Shown: piece after piece, positions 9,378-16,308 of the stretch
Position numbering within the stretch: position 1 is the stretch's first letter
How the letters are laid out: every line of letters begins with the position of its first letter
Assembly: GCA_029213305.1 (NCBI GenBank)
Contig: JARGPA010000001.1
Location: 41,969-105,968, forward strand
Length of the DNA stretch: 64,000 nucleotides
Direction of reading: 5' to 3'
Source: Phycisphaerales bacterium
GTDB lineage: Bacteria > Planctomycetota > Phycisphaerae > Phycisphaerales > UBA1924
The notes under the pieces: generated by a model
Told to the model about the DNA's origin: nothing
Database searches by the model: none
What the model saw: only the letters and a program-made list of their open reading frames with translations
Translations under genes and position numbers: made by a program

Positions 9378-10430
9378 TCACGCATGTTGCTTGCTTGCGT
9401 ATCCATTTGGGTGTGCTTTGAGCCAGTTGAATGCGCTTGAAACAACTTCGTCTATCTCAGTGATCTGAGCTTCCCAACCGAGCTTTGATTTGATTTTCGT
9501 AGGATCGTTGTAGAGTGCGATCGCGTCGCCTGCACGCTTTGGTGCATCGTGAACAGCGAAATCCACTCCAGAGACTCTTTTGACAGAGTCCAGGATTTCT
9601 CTGACTGAGTATCCTTTGCCGATTCCGACATTAAATGCATCGACATCGCCGAGTTGTGTTGAATCCATCGCGAGCGCGTGTGCGCTGATGAGATCTTCGA
9701 CATGGACATAATCGCGGATGTTTGTGCCGTCAGGTGTTGGGTAATCGGTTCCGAAGATAGACATTGAATCACGTTTTCCCAGTGCGGCGTCGATCGCAAC
9801 AGGGATCAGATGCGTTTCTGGGGTATGATCTTCACCGAGCATTCCAGTGCGATCAGATCCTGCAACATTGAAGTATCGCATCATCGTGAGAGCAATCGGA
9901 TTATCTTGCATTGCGCGTTTGATTGCGTAATCCTTGAGAATATGTTCAAAGTGAAGCTTTGTGAATCCGTATGGAGAAGTAGGGGATTGGGGACAATGTT
10001 CTGGGACTGGGATCATGCCCTCAGGAGGATCGCCGTAGGTTGCACAGGAAGACGAGAAGATGAATCGTTTGATCCCTGATCCTCCGAATGCCGCGTCGCA
10101 ACCATCGAGTAGGGATATCCCCGAGCTGATGTTGTTCCGATAATACCATAGAGGATTTTCGACTGATTCTCCGACATATGCGAGAGCACCGAAATGCATG
10201 ACCGTATCAAGATCGTGTGTTTCGAGTGTTTTAGTGACGATGTCTTGGTTCCCTAGATCTGCTTCGATGAAATCAAACTCTGTTTGATGAGCACTCTTGA
10301 GCATATCCATCGGTTCACGATGTCCACGAAAGAGGTTATCAAGTGCAACGACGCGATGTCCGTCTTTGAGAAGGCGTTGACAGGCGTGGGAGCCGATATA
10401 TCCGGCGCCGCCGGTGACCAAAATTCGCAT
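9378..10430 (-). CDS. galE: UDP-glucose 4-epimerase
   Basis: A 350-residue short-chain dehydrogenase/reductase that interconverts UDP-glucose and UDP-galactose with bound NAD. Seen: the N-terminal Rossmann motif VTGGAGYIGSHA, LDNLFRGHR, the catalytic YxxxK as SPYGFTK preceded by SSSCATYG, and family signatures RYFNVAGSD, DGTNIRDYVHVEDL and FNVGIGKGYSV. Length is normal. It faces the pilus operon tail to tail and diverges from the DUF502 gene. It likely supplies UDP-galactose for surface polysaccharide, though the other sugar genes here (rmlA, rmlB) lie 36 kb away. Confidence 0.95.
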   Translation of the reverse strand: MRILVTGGAGYIGSHACQRLLKDGHRVVALDNLFRGHREPMDMLKSAHQTEFDFIEADLGNQDIVTKTLETHDLDTVMHFGALAYVGESVENPLWYYRNNISSGISLLDGCDAAFGGSGIKRFIFSSSCATYGDPPEGMIPVPEHCPQSPTSPYGFTKLHFEHILKDYAIKRAMQDNPIALTMMRYFNVAGSDRTGMLGEDHTPETHLIPVAIDAALGKRDSMSIFGTDYPTPDGTNIRDYVHVEDLISAHALAMDSTQLGDVDAFNVGIGKGYSVREILDSVKRVSGVDFAVHDAPKRAGDAIALYNDPTKIKSKLGWEAQITEIDEVVSSAFNWLKAHPNGYASKQHA

Positions 10431-10587
10431 CTATTTCTCCCAAGAACAGTTCTGGAAACTCAGATTCTCTTCGGGATTCTACGGCCATGTATTCAACCCG
10501 GTTCACGAATGTAGACGACGAAGTGCACTCGAAGCCGATAGAATCCGTACAATAGACTCCATCTGGGTCATATTGACAAGGAGTGCG

Positions 10588-11454
10588 ATGGCCGAATCTT
10601 TCACATCAGACTTTAAACGCTTCTTTTCAAGAGGTTTAGCGATCCTGCTCCCAACAGCGGTTACGCTGTGGCTGCTCTGGCAAGCATTCGGGTTTATCTT
10701 CAATAATGTCGCTCAACCGATCAATAAAGCGACTCGGGTTGCTGTAGTTTGGGTCGTTCCCAAGATTTGGGAAGAAGAGAAGCTCCCTGAGTGGTTAGGG
10801 ATAACTGACGAGGAAGTTGTCAAAGCTCGTGCAGATAGAGAAATCCGAGACACAGTGACCGACATTGCAGTTCGTACAGAACTTCGCAAAGAAAACCTAG
10901 CAAAGTATTGGCGAAGTCATTCATATCTGAATCTCTCCGGATTGTTCATCGCGATCATGCTGATCTATCTTGCAGGTGTGTTGCTCGGGAACATCGTTGG
11001 TAAGTCGATGTACGCTCGTCTTGAACGACTGATTACACGAATCCCAGGATTCAAGCAGGTTTATCCGCATGTGAAGCAAGTTGTTGACATGATCATCGGC
11101 GACAACAAAATGGCTTTTAGCAAGGTAGTGATTGTTGAGTATCCAAGTGCGGGGATTTGGACAGTAGGTTTCCTGACAGGCAACTCGATCCGAGATATCG
11201 ATGTTCCGGCTGGTGAAAAAGTTGTCTCGGTATTTATCCCGACTTCTCCAACGCCTTTCACTGGATTCACGATCAATCTTCCAAAGACGAAGGTGATTGA
11301 GATTCAGATGACGATCGAAGAAGCTTTGAGATTTGTCATTACCGCAGGGGTACTCGCGCCAGGTGTTTTCAAAGAAGGTGAAAACGGTGATCAATCCCTC
11401 GCGTCTATAGCAGATCAGCTCTCCGTATCAAAGGATCAAGATTCTAAGAAATGA
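10588..11454 (+). CDS. DUF502 family membrane protein
   Basis: A 288-residue protein whose sequence fits the DUF502 family: GLAILLPTAVTLWLLWQAFGFIFN near the N-terminus, a second membrane segment LNLSGLFIAIMLIYLAGVLLGNIVG, then YARLERLITRIPGFKQVYPHVKQVVD. A soluble C-terminal part contains VSVFIPTSPTPFTGF. The family is widespread and its function is unknown. The frame is open from 10414, but the ATG at 10588 has an AAGGAG site seven bases upstream and starts just before the first conserved segment. It is followed closely by the sulfotransferase-like gene. Confidence 0.85.
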   Translation: MAESFTSDFKRFFSRGLAILLPTAVTLWLLWQAFGFIFNNVAQPINKATRVAVVWVVPKIWEEEKLPEWLGITDEEVVKARADREIRDTVTDIAVRTELRKENLAKYWRSHSYLNLSGLFIAIMLIYLAGVLLGNIVGKSMYARLERLITRIPGFKQVYPHVKQVVDMIIGDNKMAFSKVVIVEYPSAGIWTVGFLTGNSIRDIDVPAGEKVVSVFIPTSPTPFTGFTINLPKTKVIEIQMTIEEALRFVITAGVLAPGVFKEGENGDQSLASIADQLSVSKDQDSKK

Positions 11455-11506
11455 TGATTCTTGAATATGTGTTGGGTTGGAGAGAATTGACTACAAAGTT
11501 GGAACC

Positions 11507-12274
11507 ATGCACGATGCTCATCCTATGAAAAATAGAACGAGCGCAGTGTTCGTAACAGGTTGCGGCCGAAGCGGGACTACCGCGTTACGAACTGCTCTCT
11601 CATCGCACCCAAATTTATTAAGCACTGGAACTGAAAATAACATCGTGGGAGATTTGCTCCAGACATGTGATCTTAACGCAACAGTTGAAAGTAGACGCAT
11701 TTCATTGCAGTTGAGTGAAGACTCATATGAATCGCTCTTTGCACAGTTGATCCAAGATCTTATTTTCCCAAATAGCTTTGAGAATGACGATAGTTTGAGG
11801 CCGATGTTTGCGACTTGGATCACTCCAGAGTCTGCTCAGCGTGCATTGAAACTTTTTCCAAAGTCTCAGGTTGTGCTTATTGTCCGCGATGGGATTGCAA
11901 CAGTTGAATCGAGATTGGCGCATCACAGCTTTGGGAAGCTCTCATTTGAGTCGCACTGCCAAAAATGGGCAAGCTGGACTTTGTTGTATGAATGGGCTCA
12001 TGATAGAGATGATTGCATGATTGTCCGCCATCAGGATCTTGTTACTGAGGCTGAAGCAACGATTAATTCAGTGATTGAGTTCTTGGATCTGCCAAGTAGT
12101 GCAGAGCCTGCTCGGATTTTGAATCAGAACCAATTCCACCCTACGCCTGCAGATTCACGACCTGTCTGGCAGAACTGGTCAGAACACGATCGCGAGATAT
12201 TCGTTGAGATCTGCGGCCAAGCTATGGAATCATTGGGATATCCCATAGTATGGAAATCAGCATCAATCAGTTAA
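11507..12274 (+). CDS. Sulfotransferase-like protein
   Basis: About 255 residues. The N-terminal FVTGCGRSGTTALRTALSSHPNL is the PAPS-binding phosphosulfate loop of the sulfotransferase family. FPKSQVVLIVRDGIATVESRLAH matches the second (3'-phosphate) motif with its Arg. Enzymes of this family move sulfate from PAPS to sugars, lipids or proteins; the acceptor cannot be told. The start is uncertain: the frame is open from a TTG at 11477, and ATGs at 11507 and 11525 are both possible, without a strong ribosome site. It lies 52 bases after the DUF502 gene and ends before a terminator-like hairpin. Confidence 0.8.
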   Translation: MHDAHPMKNRTSAVFVTGCGRSGTTALRTALSSHPNLLSTGTENNIVGDLLQTCDLNATVESRRISLQLSEDSYESLFAQLIQDLIFPNSFENDDSLRPMFATWITPESAQRALKLFPKSQVVLIVRDGIATVESRLAHHSFGKLSFESHCQKWASWTLLYEWAHDRDDCMIVRHQDLVTEAEATINSVIEFLDLPSSAEPARILNQNQFHPTPADSRPVWQNWSEHDREIFVEICGQAMESLGYPIVWKSASIS

Positions 12275-12300
12275 CGAACCTTGATGGATAGAAAACAAAA

Positions 12301-12324
12301 AACCAGCAGAGCTGCTGGTTTTAA
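12301..12324. terminator. Terminator-like hairpin after the sulfotransferase gene
   Basis: A perfect 9-bp stem (AACCAGCAG, loop AG, CTGCTGGTT) is flanked by an A-run on the left and TTTTAAT on the right. It could stop transcription of the plus-strand sulfotransferase gene and, in the other direction, of the minus-strand tRNA gene. It is consistent with a bidirectional intrinsic terminator. Confidence 0.7.
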
Positions 12325-12357
12325 TCCTTTGGATTCATCTGATTTCAAATGATTTAA

Positions 12358-12430
12358 TGGGCCCGGACAGACTTGAACTGTCGACCTCACCGTTATCAGC
12401 GGTGCGCTCTACCAACTGAGCTACGGGCCC
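12358..12430 (-). tRNA. tRNA-Ile (anticodon GAT)
   Basis: Read on the minus strand, 73 bases fold as a full cloverleaf. The acceptor stem is GGGCCCG with CGGGCCC and discriminator A. The D stem is GCTC/GAGC, the anticodon stem CACCG/CGGTG with loop CTGATAA (anticodon GAT), and the T stem GACAG/CTGTC with loop TTCAAGT. CCA is not encoded. It stands alone, not between rRNA genes where tRNA-Ile(GAT) is often found. Confidence 0.96.
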
Positions 12431-12580
12431 TTCGGGTCACGAGTATAGACACGATATCGGCCATCGTCGCCTATCGATGCAATGGGATTTTCAGAACTTG
12501 ATCCGGGTTGGTTTCTTTGATTTGGCCCTTTGAGAGGAGTTGGGGTCCAAATTTGGGTCATCCTGCGATATTTGGCATGG

Positions 12581-12592
12581 AGAATATATAAT
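12581..12592 (+). promoter_or_regulatory. Possible -10 element upstream of phhA
   Basis: TATAAT at 12587-12592, inside an A/T-rich run, lies 53 bases before the phhA ATG. No convincing -35 hexamer stands 16-18 bases upstream, so this is only a candidate. The rest of the 12431-12644 interval shows no gene. Confidence 0.3.
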
Positions 12593-12644
12593 ACAGGAGA
12601 TTAAGAGCTGTTTTTCGATTCCTTCGTTCCCAGGAGACTCAAGC

Positions 12645-13562
12645 ATGCGGGCAGATATCACCTACAACAATATTATCGATGGGGATGAGTTTGATCGGGC
12701 ACAGAAGGCTGCGGACGACTCTGAAGGGTTATCCCCTGAGCAGATCAACACTGAATCATTCTATGTAAAACAGAACTATGAACGATACACGAAAGAGAAT
12801 CATGATGTCTGGAAGGTCCTCTGGGAGAAGCGATGGGATGTGCTTGAAAAGCAAGCGTCCAACACTTATCTCGTGGGATTGAGAGCAATCAATCTCAACC
12901 CAGATCGGGTGCCTTTGTTGTTTGGTGAAGTGGACGATCCGTATGAACCTGGTAAAAAAATTACTGGGATCAACGAGTACTTACGGCCTCTCACAGGGTG
13001 GCAATCACGCGGCGTTCCAGGGTATCTCCCCGCGAAAGCGTTCTTTAGTTGCTTGAGTCGGCGCGAGTTCCCTTCGACTGTTGTTATTCGTCCGATGGAT
13101 AAGATCGATTACTTGCCCGAACCAGATATCTTCCATGATGTATTCGGACATGTTCCGTTGCACGCAGATCCAGTATTTGCAGACTTTCTCGAAACATACG
13201 GCAAAGCAGCTCTTCTCGCAGGTCCTGAGCATGAAGAAGCGCTCGCAAGACTCTTCTGGTTTACTGTTGAGTTTGGATTGATTTCTGAAGAAAATCGACT
13301 CAAAGTCTACGGATCAGGAACCATTTCCTCACACGCGGAATCAGAGTATGCACTCAATGCTCCTGAAGGAAAGGGCGGCCGACACAACGGACAGATCGAA
13401 CGCAGAGCATTCGATATGGATCGAGTAATCAACACTCCCTTCGAGATTGATCACTTCCAAGATATCGTGTATGTACTCGATAGTTTCGAACAACTTCGCG
13501 ATGCAATGAATGACTATGCGAATCGTGTACTTGAAGATTCAAATTCACACGCGCAGGCGTGA
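12645..13562 (+). CDS. phhA: Phenylalanine 4-monooxygenase (aromatic amino acid hydroxylase)
   Basis: A 305-residue protein that hydroxylates Phe to Tyr using tetrahydropterin, oxygen and non-haem iron. The iron ligands are visible: H164 and H169 in DIFHDVFGHVPL and E209 in FWFTVEFGL. GWQSRGVPGYLPAKAFF and RPMDKIDYLPEPD are also family text. It lacks the N-terminal ACT domain of animal enzymes, as expected for a bacterial monomeric form. The frame is open from 12540, but the ATG at 12645 has a CAGGAG site and fits the usual length. No pterin dehydratase (phhB) is adjacent; the small membrane gene follows by 24 bases. Confidence 0.93.
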   Translation: MRADITYNNIIDGDEFDRAQKAADDSEGLSPEQINTESFYVKQNYERYTKENHDVWKVLWEKRWDVLEKQASNTYLVGLRAINLNPDRVPLLFGEVDDPYEPGKKITGINEYLRPLTGWQSRGVPGYLPAKAFFSCLSRREFPSTVVIRPMDKIDYLPEPDIFHDVFGHVPLHADPVFADFLETYGKAALLAGPEHEEALARLFWFTVEFGLISEENRLKVYGSGTISSHAESEYALNAPEGKGGRHNGQIERRAFDMDRVINTPFEIDHFQDIVYVLDSFEQLRDAMNDYANRVLEDSNSHAQA

Positions 13563-13586
13563 GCTTTGTTTGGTAAGGATACGAGA

Positions 13587-13832
13587 ATGAAATCGAATGA
13601 AAACAGTATGGATCGTGGAATCCGCGTGGTTCTTGGTTTAGTTGCTCTCGCGGCGTCATACTTCGGGCTGGGAGTTCTCGAAGGTGATCTTGTTGGCATG
13701 GTCGTAGCAACGATCGGAGTAATCCTACTTCTCACAGGACTCGTCGGTTTCTGTCCCGCATATCGTTTGGTTGGGTTAAGCACATGCTCAAAGGAAAGCT
13801 GTGGCGATTCTTGTGGCTGTAACAATGAATAA
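13587..13832 (+). CDS. Small DUF2892-type membrane protein with a Cys-rich tail
   Basis: An 81-residue protein. It opens with MDRGIRVVLGLVALAASYF (residues 8-26), typical of the DUF2892/YgaP-like transmembrane unit. A second membrane helix (VGMVVATIGVILLLTGLVG) and FCPAYRLVGLSTC follow, the usual end of the family. A tail with four further cysteines (KESCGDSCGCNNE) comes next and could bind metal; that is an inference. The start at 13587 has an AAGGAT site; a later ATG at 13608 is the start used by shorter relatives. It sits 24 bases behind phhA and just before the acetyltransferase gene. Confidence 0.72.
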   Translation: MKSNENSMDRGIRVVLGLVALAASYFGLGVLEGDLVGMVVATIGVILLLTGLVGFCPAYRLVGLSTCSKESCGDSCGCNNE

Positions 13833-13844
13833 GATTGTTGTTCA

Positions 13845-14681
13845 ATGGTTATTCACGATATGAACATCGAAGCTTATCTCAATCGAATCAACTACGACGG
13901 TCCCTCCGATCTTAAACCAAACCTCGAGACACTTCGTAGGTTACAGATGTGTCATGCTTCCACTATTCCATTTGAGAACTTGGATGTGGTCCTAGGCGTG
14001 CCCATCAAGCTCGAACTCTCACATGTTCAGCATAAGTTGATTAACGCTAATCGAGGTGGGTATTGCTTTGAGCAAAATGGATTCATGCTCAAAGTGCTAG
14101 AAACACTTGGTTATGAAGTAATCGGGCTTTCGGCTAGAGTAATTTTTTCGGCGGCATCACCCGAGCTGGCTGCGAGAACGCATCTCTTCTCAAAGGTCAT
14201 GCTCGACGGCACTCCTTGGCTTGTTGATGTCGGAGTCGGCGGGTTTACACCAACTGAGCCATTGAGAATGGATACCGATGAGCCTCAAGAAACGCTCCAC
14301 GACACGCGAAGGATAATCCGATCAGATGATCCAACTGCCGATGGGTTCGATCACTGGTTCCATCAAGTGTTGATCGGCAATGAGTGGAAAAACATTTACG
14401 AGTTCACCAACGAGCAGATGCTTGATATCGATCGTGAGGTTGGCAACTGGTGGACTAGCGCGAGTCCAAAGTCGACTTTTAAGGACAAAATTATGACGGC
14501 GCTCGCGTCGCCTGACGGCTCGCGCCATTCACTCTCAACGAATGATTACTACCACCGTAAGCATGGCGAAACAATCGAACACCTGCAGATCGAGACGACG
14601 CAGCAGATGCTCAAGATCCTCGAAGATCGATTCTGCATCGAGCTGCCCGCTGATACAGTATTTGGAATCGCAGGCCTGTGA
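13845..14681 (+). CDS. nat: Arylamine N-acetyltransferase
   Basis: About 278 residues, the usual length. Enzymes of this family pass acetyl (or another acyl) group from CoA to arylamines through a Cys-His-Asp triad. All three are visible: the Cys in NRGGYCFEQNG, the His in ARTHLFSKV, and the Asp in WLVDVGVGG. STIPFENLDVVLG near residue 40 is also characteristic. The start is uncertain, as ATG codons at 13845 and 13860 are both in frame and neither has a clear ribosome site. It sits 12 bases after the Cys-tailed membrane gene and 25 before thiL, probably in one transcript. Confidence 0.9.
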   Translation: MVIHDMNIEAYLNRINYDGPSDLKPNLETLRRLQMCHASTIPFENLDVVLGVPIKLELSHVQHKLINANRGGYCFEQNGFMLKVLETLGYEVIGLSARVIFSAASPELAARTHLFSKVMLDGTPWLVDVGVGGFTPTEPLRMDTDEPQETLHDTRRIIRSDDPTADGFDHWFHQVLIGNEWKNIYEFTNEQMLDIDREVGNWWTSASPKSTFKDKIMTALASPDGSRHSLSTNDYYHRKHGETIEHLQIETTQQMLKILEDRFCIELPADTVFGIAGL

Positions 14682-14706
14682 TCAATCTATGCTCTAAGAT
14701 AGCAGG

Positions 14707-15615
14707 ATGAACGAATCACAACTCCATACTCATATCTACGCACGATCTCTCGATCTTCTCGCTGGTGGTTCGAGTGATGTTGTTGTTGGACCTGGTGATG
14801 ATGCAGCAGTGATTCGTTCCATGTCGGGAGATCTTTCGTTGCTCTGTGTCGATCAACTTGTTGAAGGCCGACATTTTGAATCAACTACTGATATCGATCT
14901 GATTGCAAGAAAAGCAATTGCAAGATCTGTCTCCGATATCGCAGCAATGGGTGGTACTCCCAGTTGGTCACTCGCAGCGGGAGTATTGCCCAAGGATTAT
15001 GCTTATGCAAATGAGCTATTCGATGCACTAAGTCGATGGGCAAAGCATTGGGGATGCCCACTCATCGGAGGAGATATCGCAGCGCATTGCGATGAATCTC
15101 ACCCTCTTACACTCTCAGTGACAGTGGGAGGCACAATGGAGATGGGCACGAATCCAGTTCTGCGAAGTGGAGCTCGTCCTGGAGATCGACTTTATATAAG
15201 TGGTTCAGTAGGAAACTCATTTGCGAGTGAACATCATCTTCGATTCGATCCGCAAATCGAGACAGGTCATTGGGCAGCATCGAGCAACGCTCATGCAATG
15301 ATGGATGTCTCGGATGGAGTTGGAAGAGACTCGGATCGGATAGCAAAGGCATCGAATGTTCGCATTGAGATTCAAGCAGCAGACTTACCAATGAGCAATG
15401 AATGCACGGATTGGAAACAAGCAGTCGCTGAAGGCGAGGATTACGAGTTGCTCATCGCGCTCGATCCAAAAACATCCTTTGATGACGCTCCAGTTCAGTT
15501 GTTGGGTCCAATCGGGATCGTCCGAGCTTGTACAGAGCATGAAAAACCCGGATCTAGAGTGATTGATCCGGGAGGCAATGTTCATGATGGTTCAGAATTG
15601 GGATGGGATCATTGA
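14707..15615 (+). CDS. thiL: Thiamine-monophosphate kinase
   Basis: A 302-residue enzyme that phosphorylates thiamine monophosphate to the pyrophosphate coenzyme with ATP. It has the PurM/ThiL-like ATP-site motifs: VVGPGDDAAVI, LCVDQLVEGRHF with the metal-binding Asp, ARSVSDIAAMGGTP, and a C-terminal GEDYELLIAL; GGDIAAH and MMDVSDGVGRD are also characteristic. The ThiL length of about 300 is met. Last gene of the plus-strand group starting at phhA; it ends four bases from the stop of the convergent CpcT-like gene, with no terminator between them. Confidence 0.93.
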   Translation: MNESQLHTHIYARSLDLLAGGSSDVVVGPGDDAAVIRSMSGDLSLLCVDQLVEGRHFESTTDIDLIARKAIARSVSDIAAMGGTPSWSLAAGVLPKDYAYANELFDALSRWAKHWGCPLIGGDIAAHCDESHPLTLSVTVGGTMEMGTNPVLRSGARPGDRLYISGSVGNSFASEHHLRFDPQIETGHWAASSNAHAMMDVSDGVGRDSDRIAKASNVRIEIQAADLPMSNECTDWKQAVAEGEDYELLIALDPKTSFDDAPVQLLGPIGIVRACTEHEKPGSRVIDPGGNVHDGSELGWDH

Positions 15616-15618
15616 GAT

Positions 15619-16308
15619 CTAGTTGATTCGATCAAAGATGTAGCCGCCTTTGACTGCGCCCCATACATGCTCATCGTTGTCATCAAAGCCGCGGTCCCAT
15701 GTAATCAAACGATCGAGATGAAGAAATACCTCACTTGTCGCGTAAGTTGATCCTCTCAAAGATGACTGACAATCACGGCCGTTAGTTGAACCGATAAATG
15801 CTTTTTCATTCTCATCCCATGCAACGCGAATGGCGCATCCAGTTCGTAGACTGAGATCTGTTGGCGTGCGTGTTGAGAGTGGAGTGCTCTCTTTGAAAGC
15901 ACCTGCGAACTCGAGTGGGTTTTCAAACGAATATACAGTTGAGATATACTCGTTTGATCCTGATCTTTCCAAGTGATACACGCGCTGGCGATACGGATTG
16001 TCCATAGCAGACGCAACTGCTTGCTCAACATAAAGCCATGGACCGTCATTGCGATCTTGCCAGATTGGGATCATGTTCAGTACAATTTCGAAATACTCTG
16101 GGTCCTCGATTGATTGATCAATACTTGAAAAAGTACCCGTTAGGTATTGAGTGAGTTGTTCAGTTCGATCCGGGTTCATTTGCGCAACTTGATCTTGTAC
16201 ATCGCACGAATTGCTATCTTTGCAAGTTGATCTGGATGTTGCGCATCCTGTGATTAGAATTGTAAAGGAGCTCAATAGAATGGTTGTAGCTCTGTAACCG
16301 TAGCTCAT
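15619..16308 (-). CDS. CpcT/CpeT-like lipoprotein
   Basis: A 229-residue protein. A signal sequence ends in the lipobox LITGC (lipid Cys near residue 22). The mature part matches the CpcT/CpeT (DUF1001) family text: LTQYLTGTFSSIDQS, PIWQDRNDGPWLYVEQAV, NPYRQRVYHL, SLRTGCAIRV, STNGRDCQSSLRG, and the C-terminal HVWGAVKGGYIFDRIN. In cyanobacteria this family attaches bilins to phycobiliproteins. Nothing here suggests phycobilisomes, so the role is unknown. Its ATG overlaps the rnr stop by four bases (ATGA), so it is translated with rnr. Confidence 0.82.
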   Translation of the reverse strand: MSYGYRATTILLSSFTILITGCATSRSTCKDSNSCDVQDQVAQMNPDRTEQLTQYLTGTFSSIDQSIEDPEYFEIVLNMIPIWQDRNDGPWLYVEQAVASAMDNPYRQRVYHLERSGSNEYISTVYSFENPLEFAGAFKESTPLSTRTPTDLSLRTGCAIRVAWDENEKAFIGSTNGRDCQSSLRGSTYATSEVFLHLDRLITWDRGFDDNDEHVWGAVKGGYIFDRIN

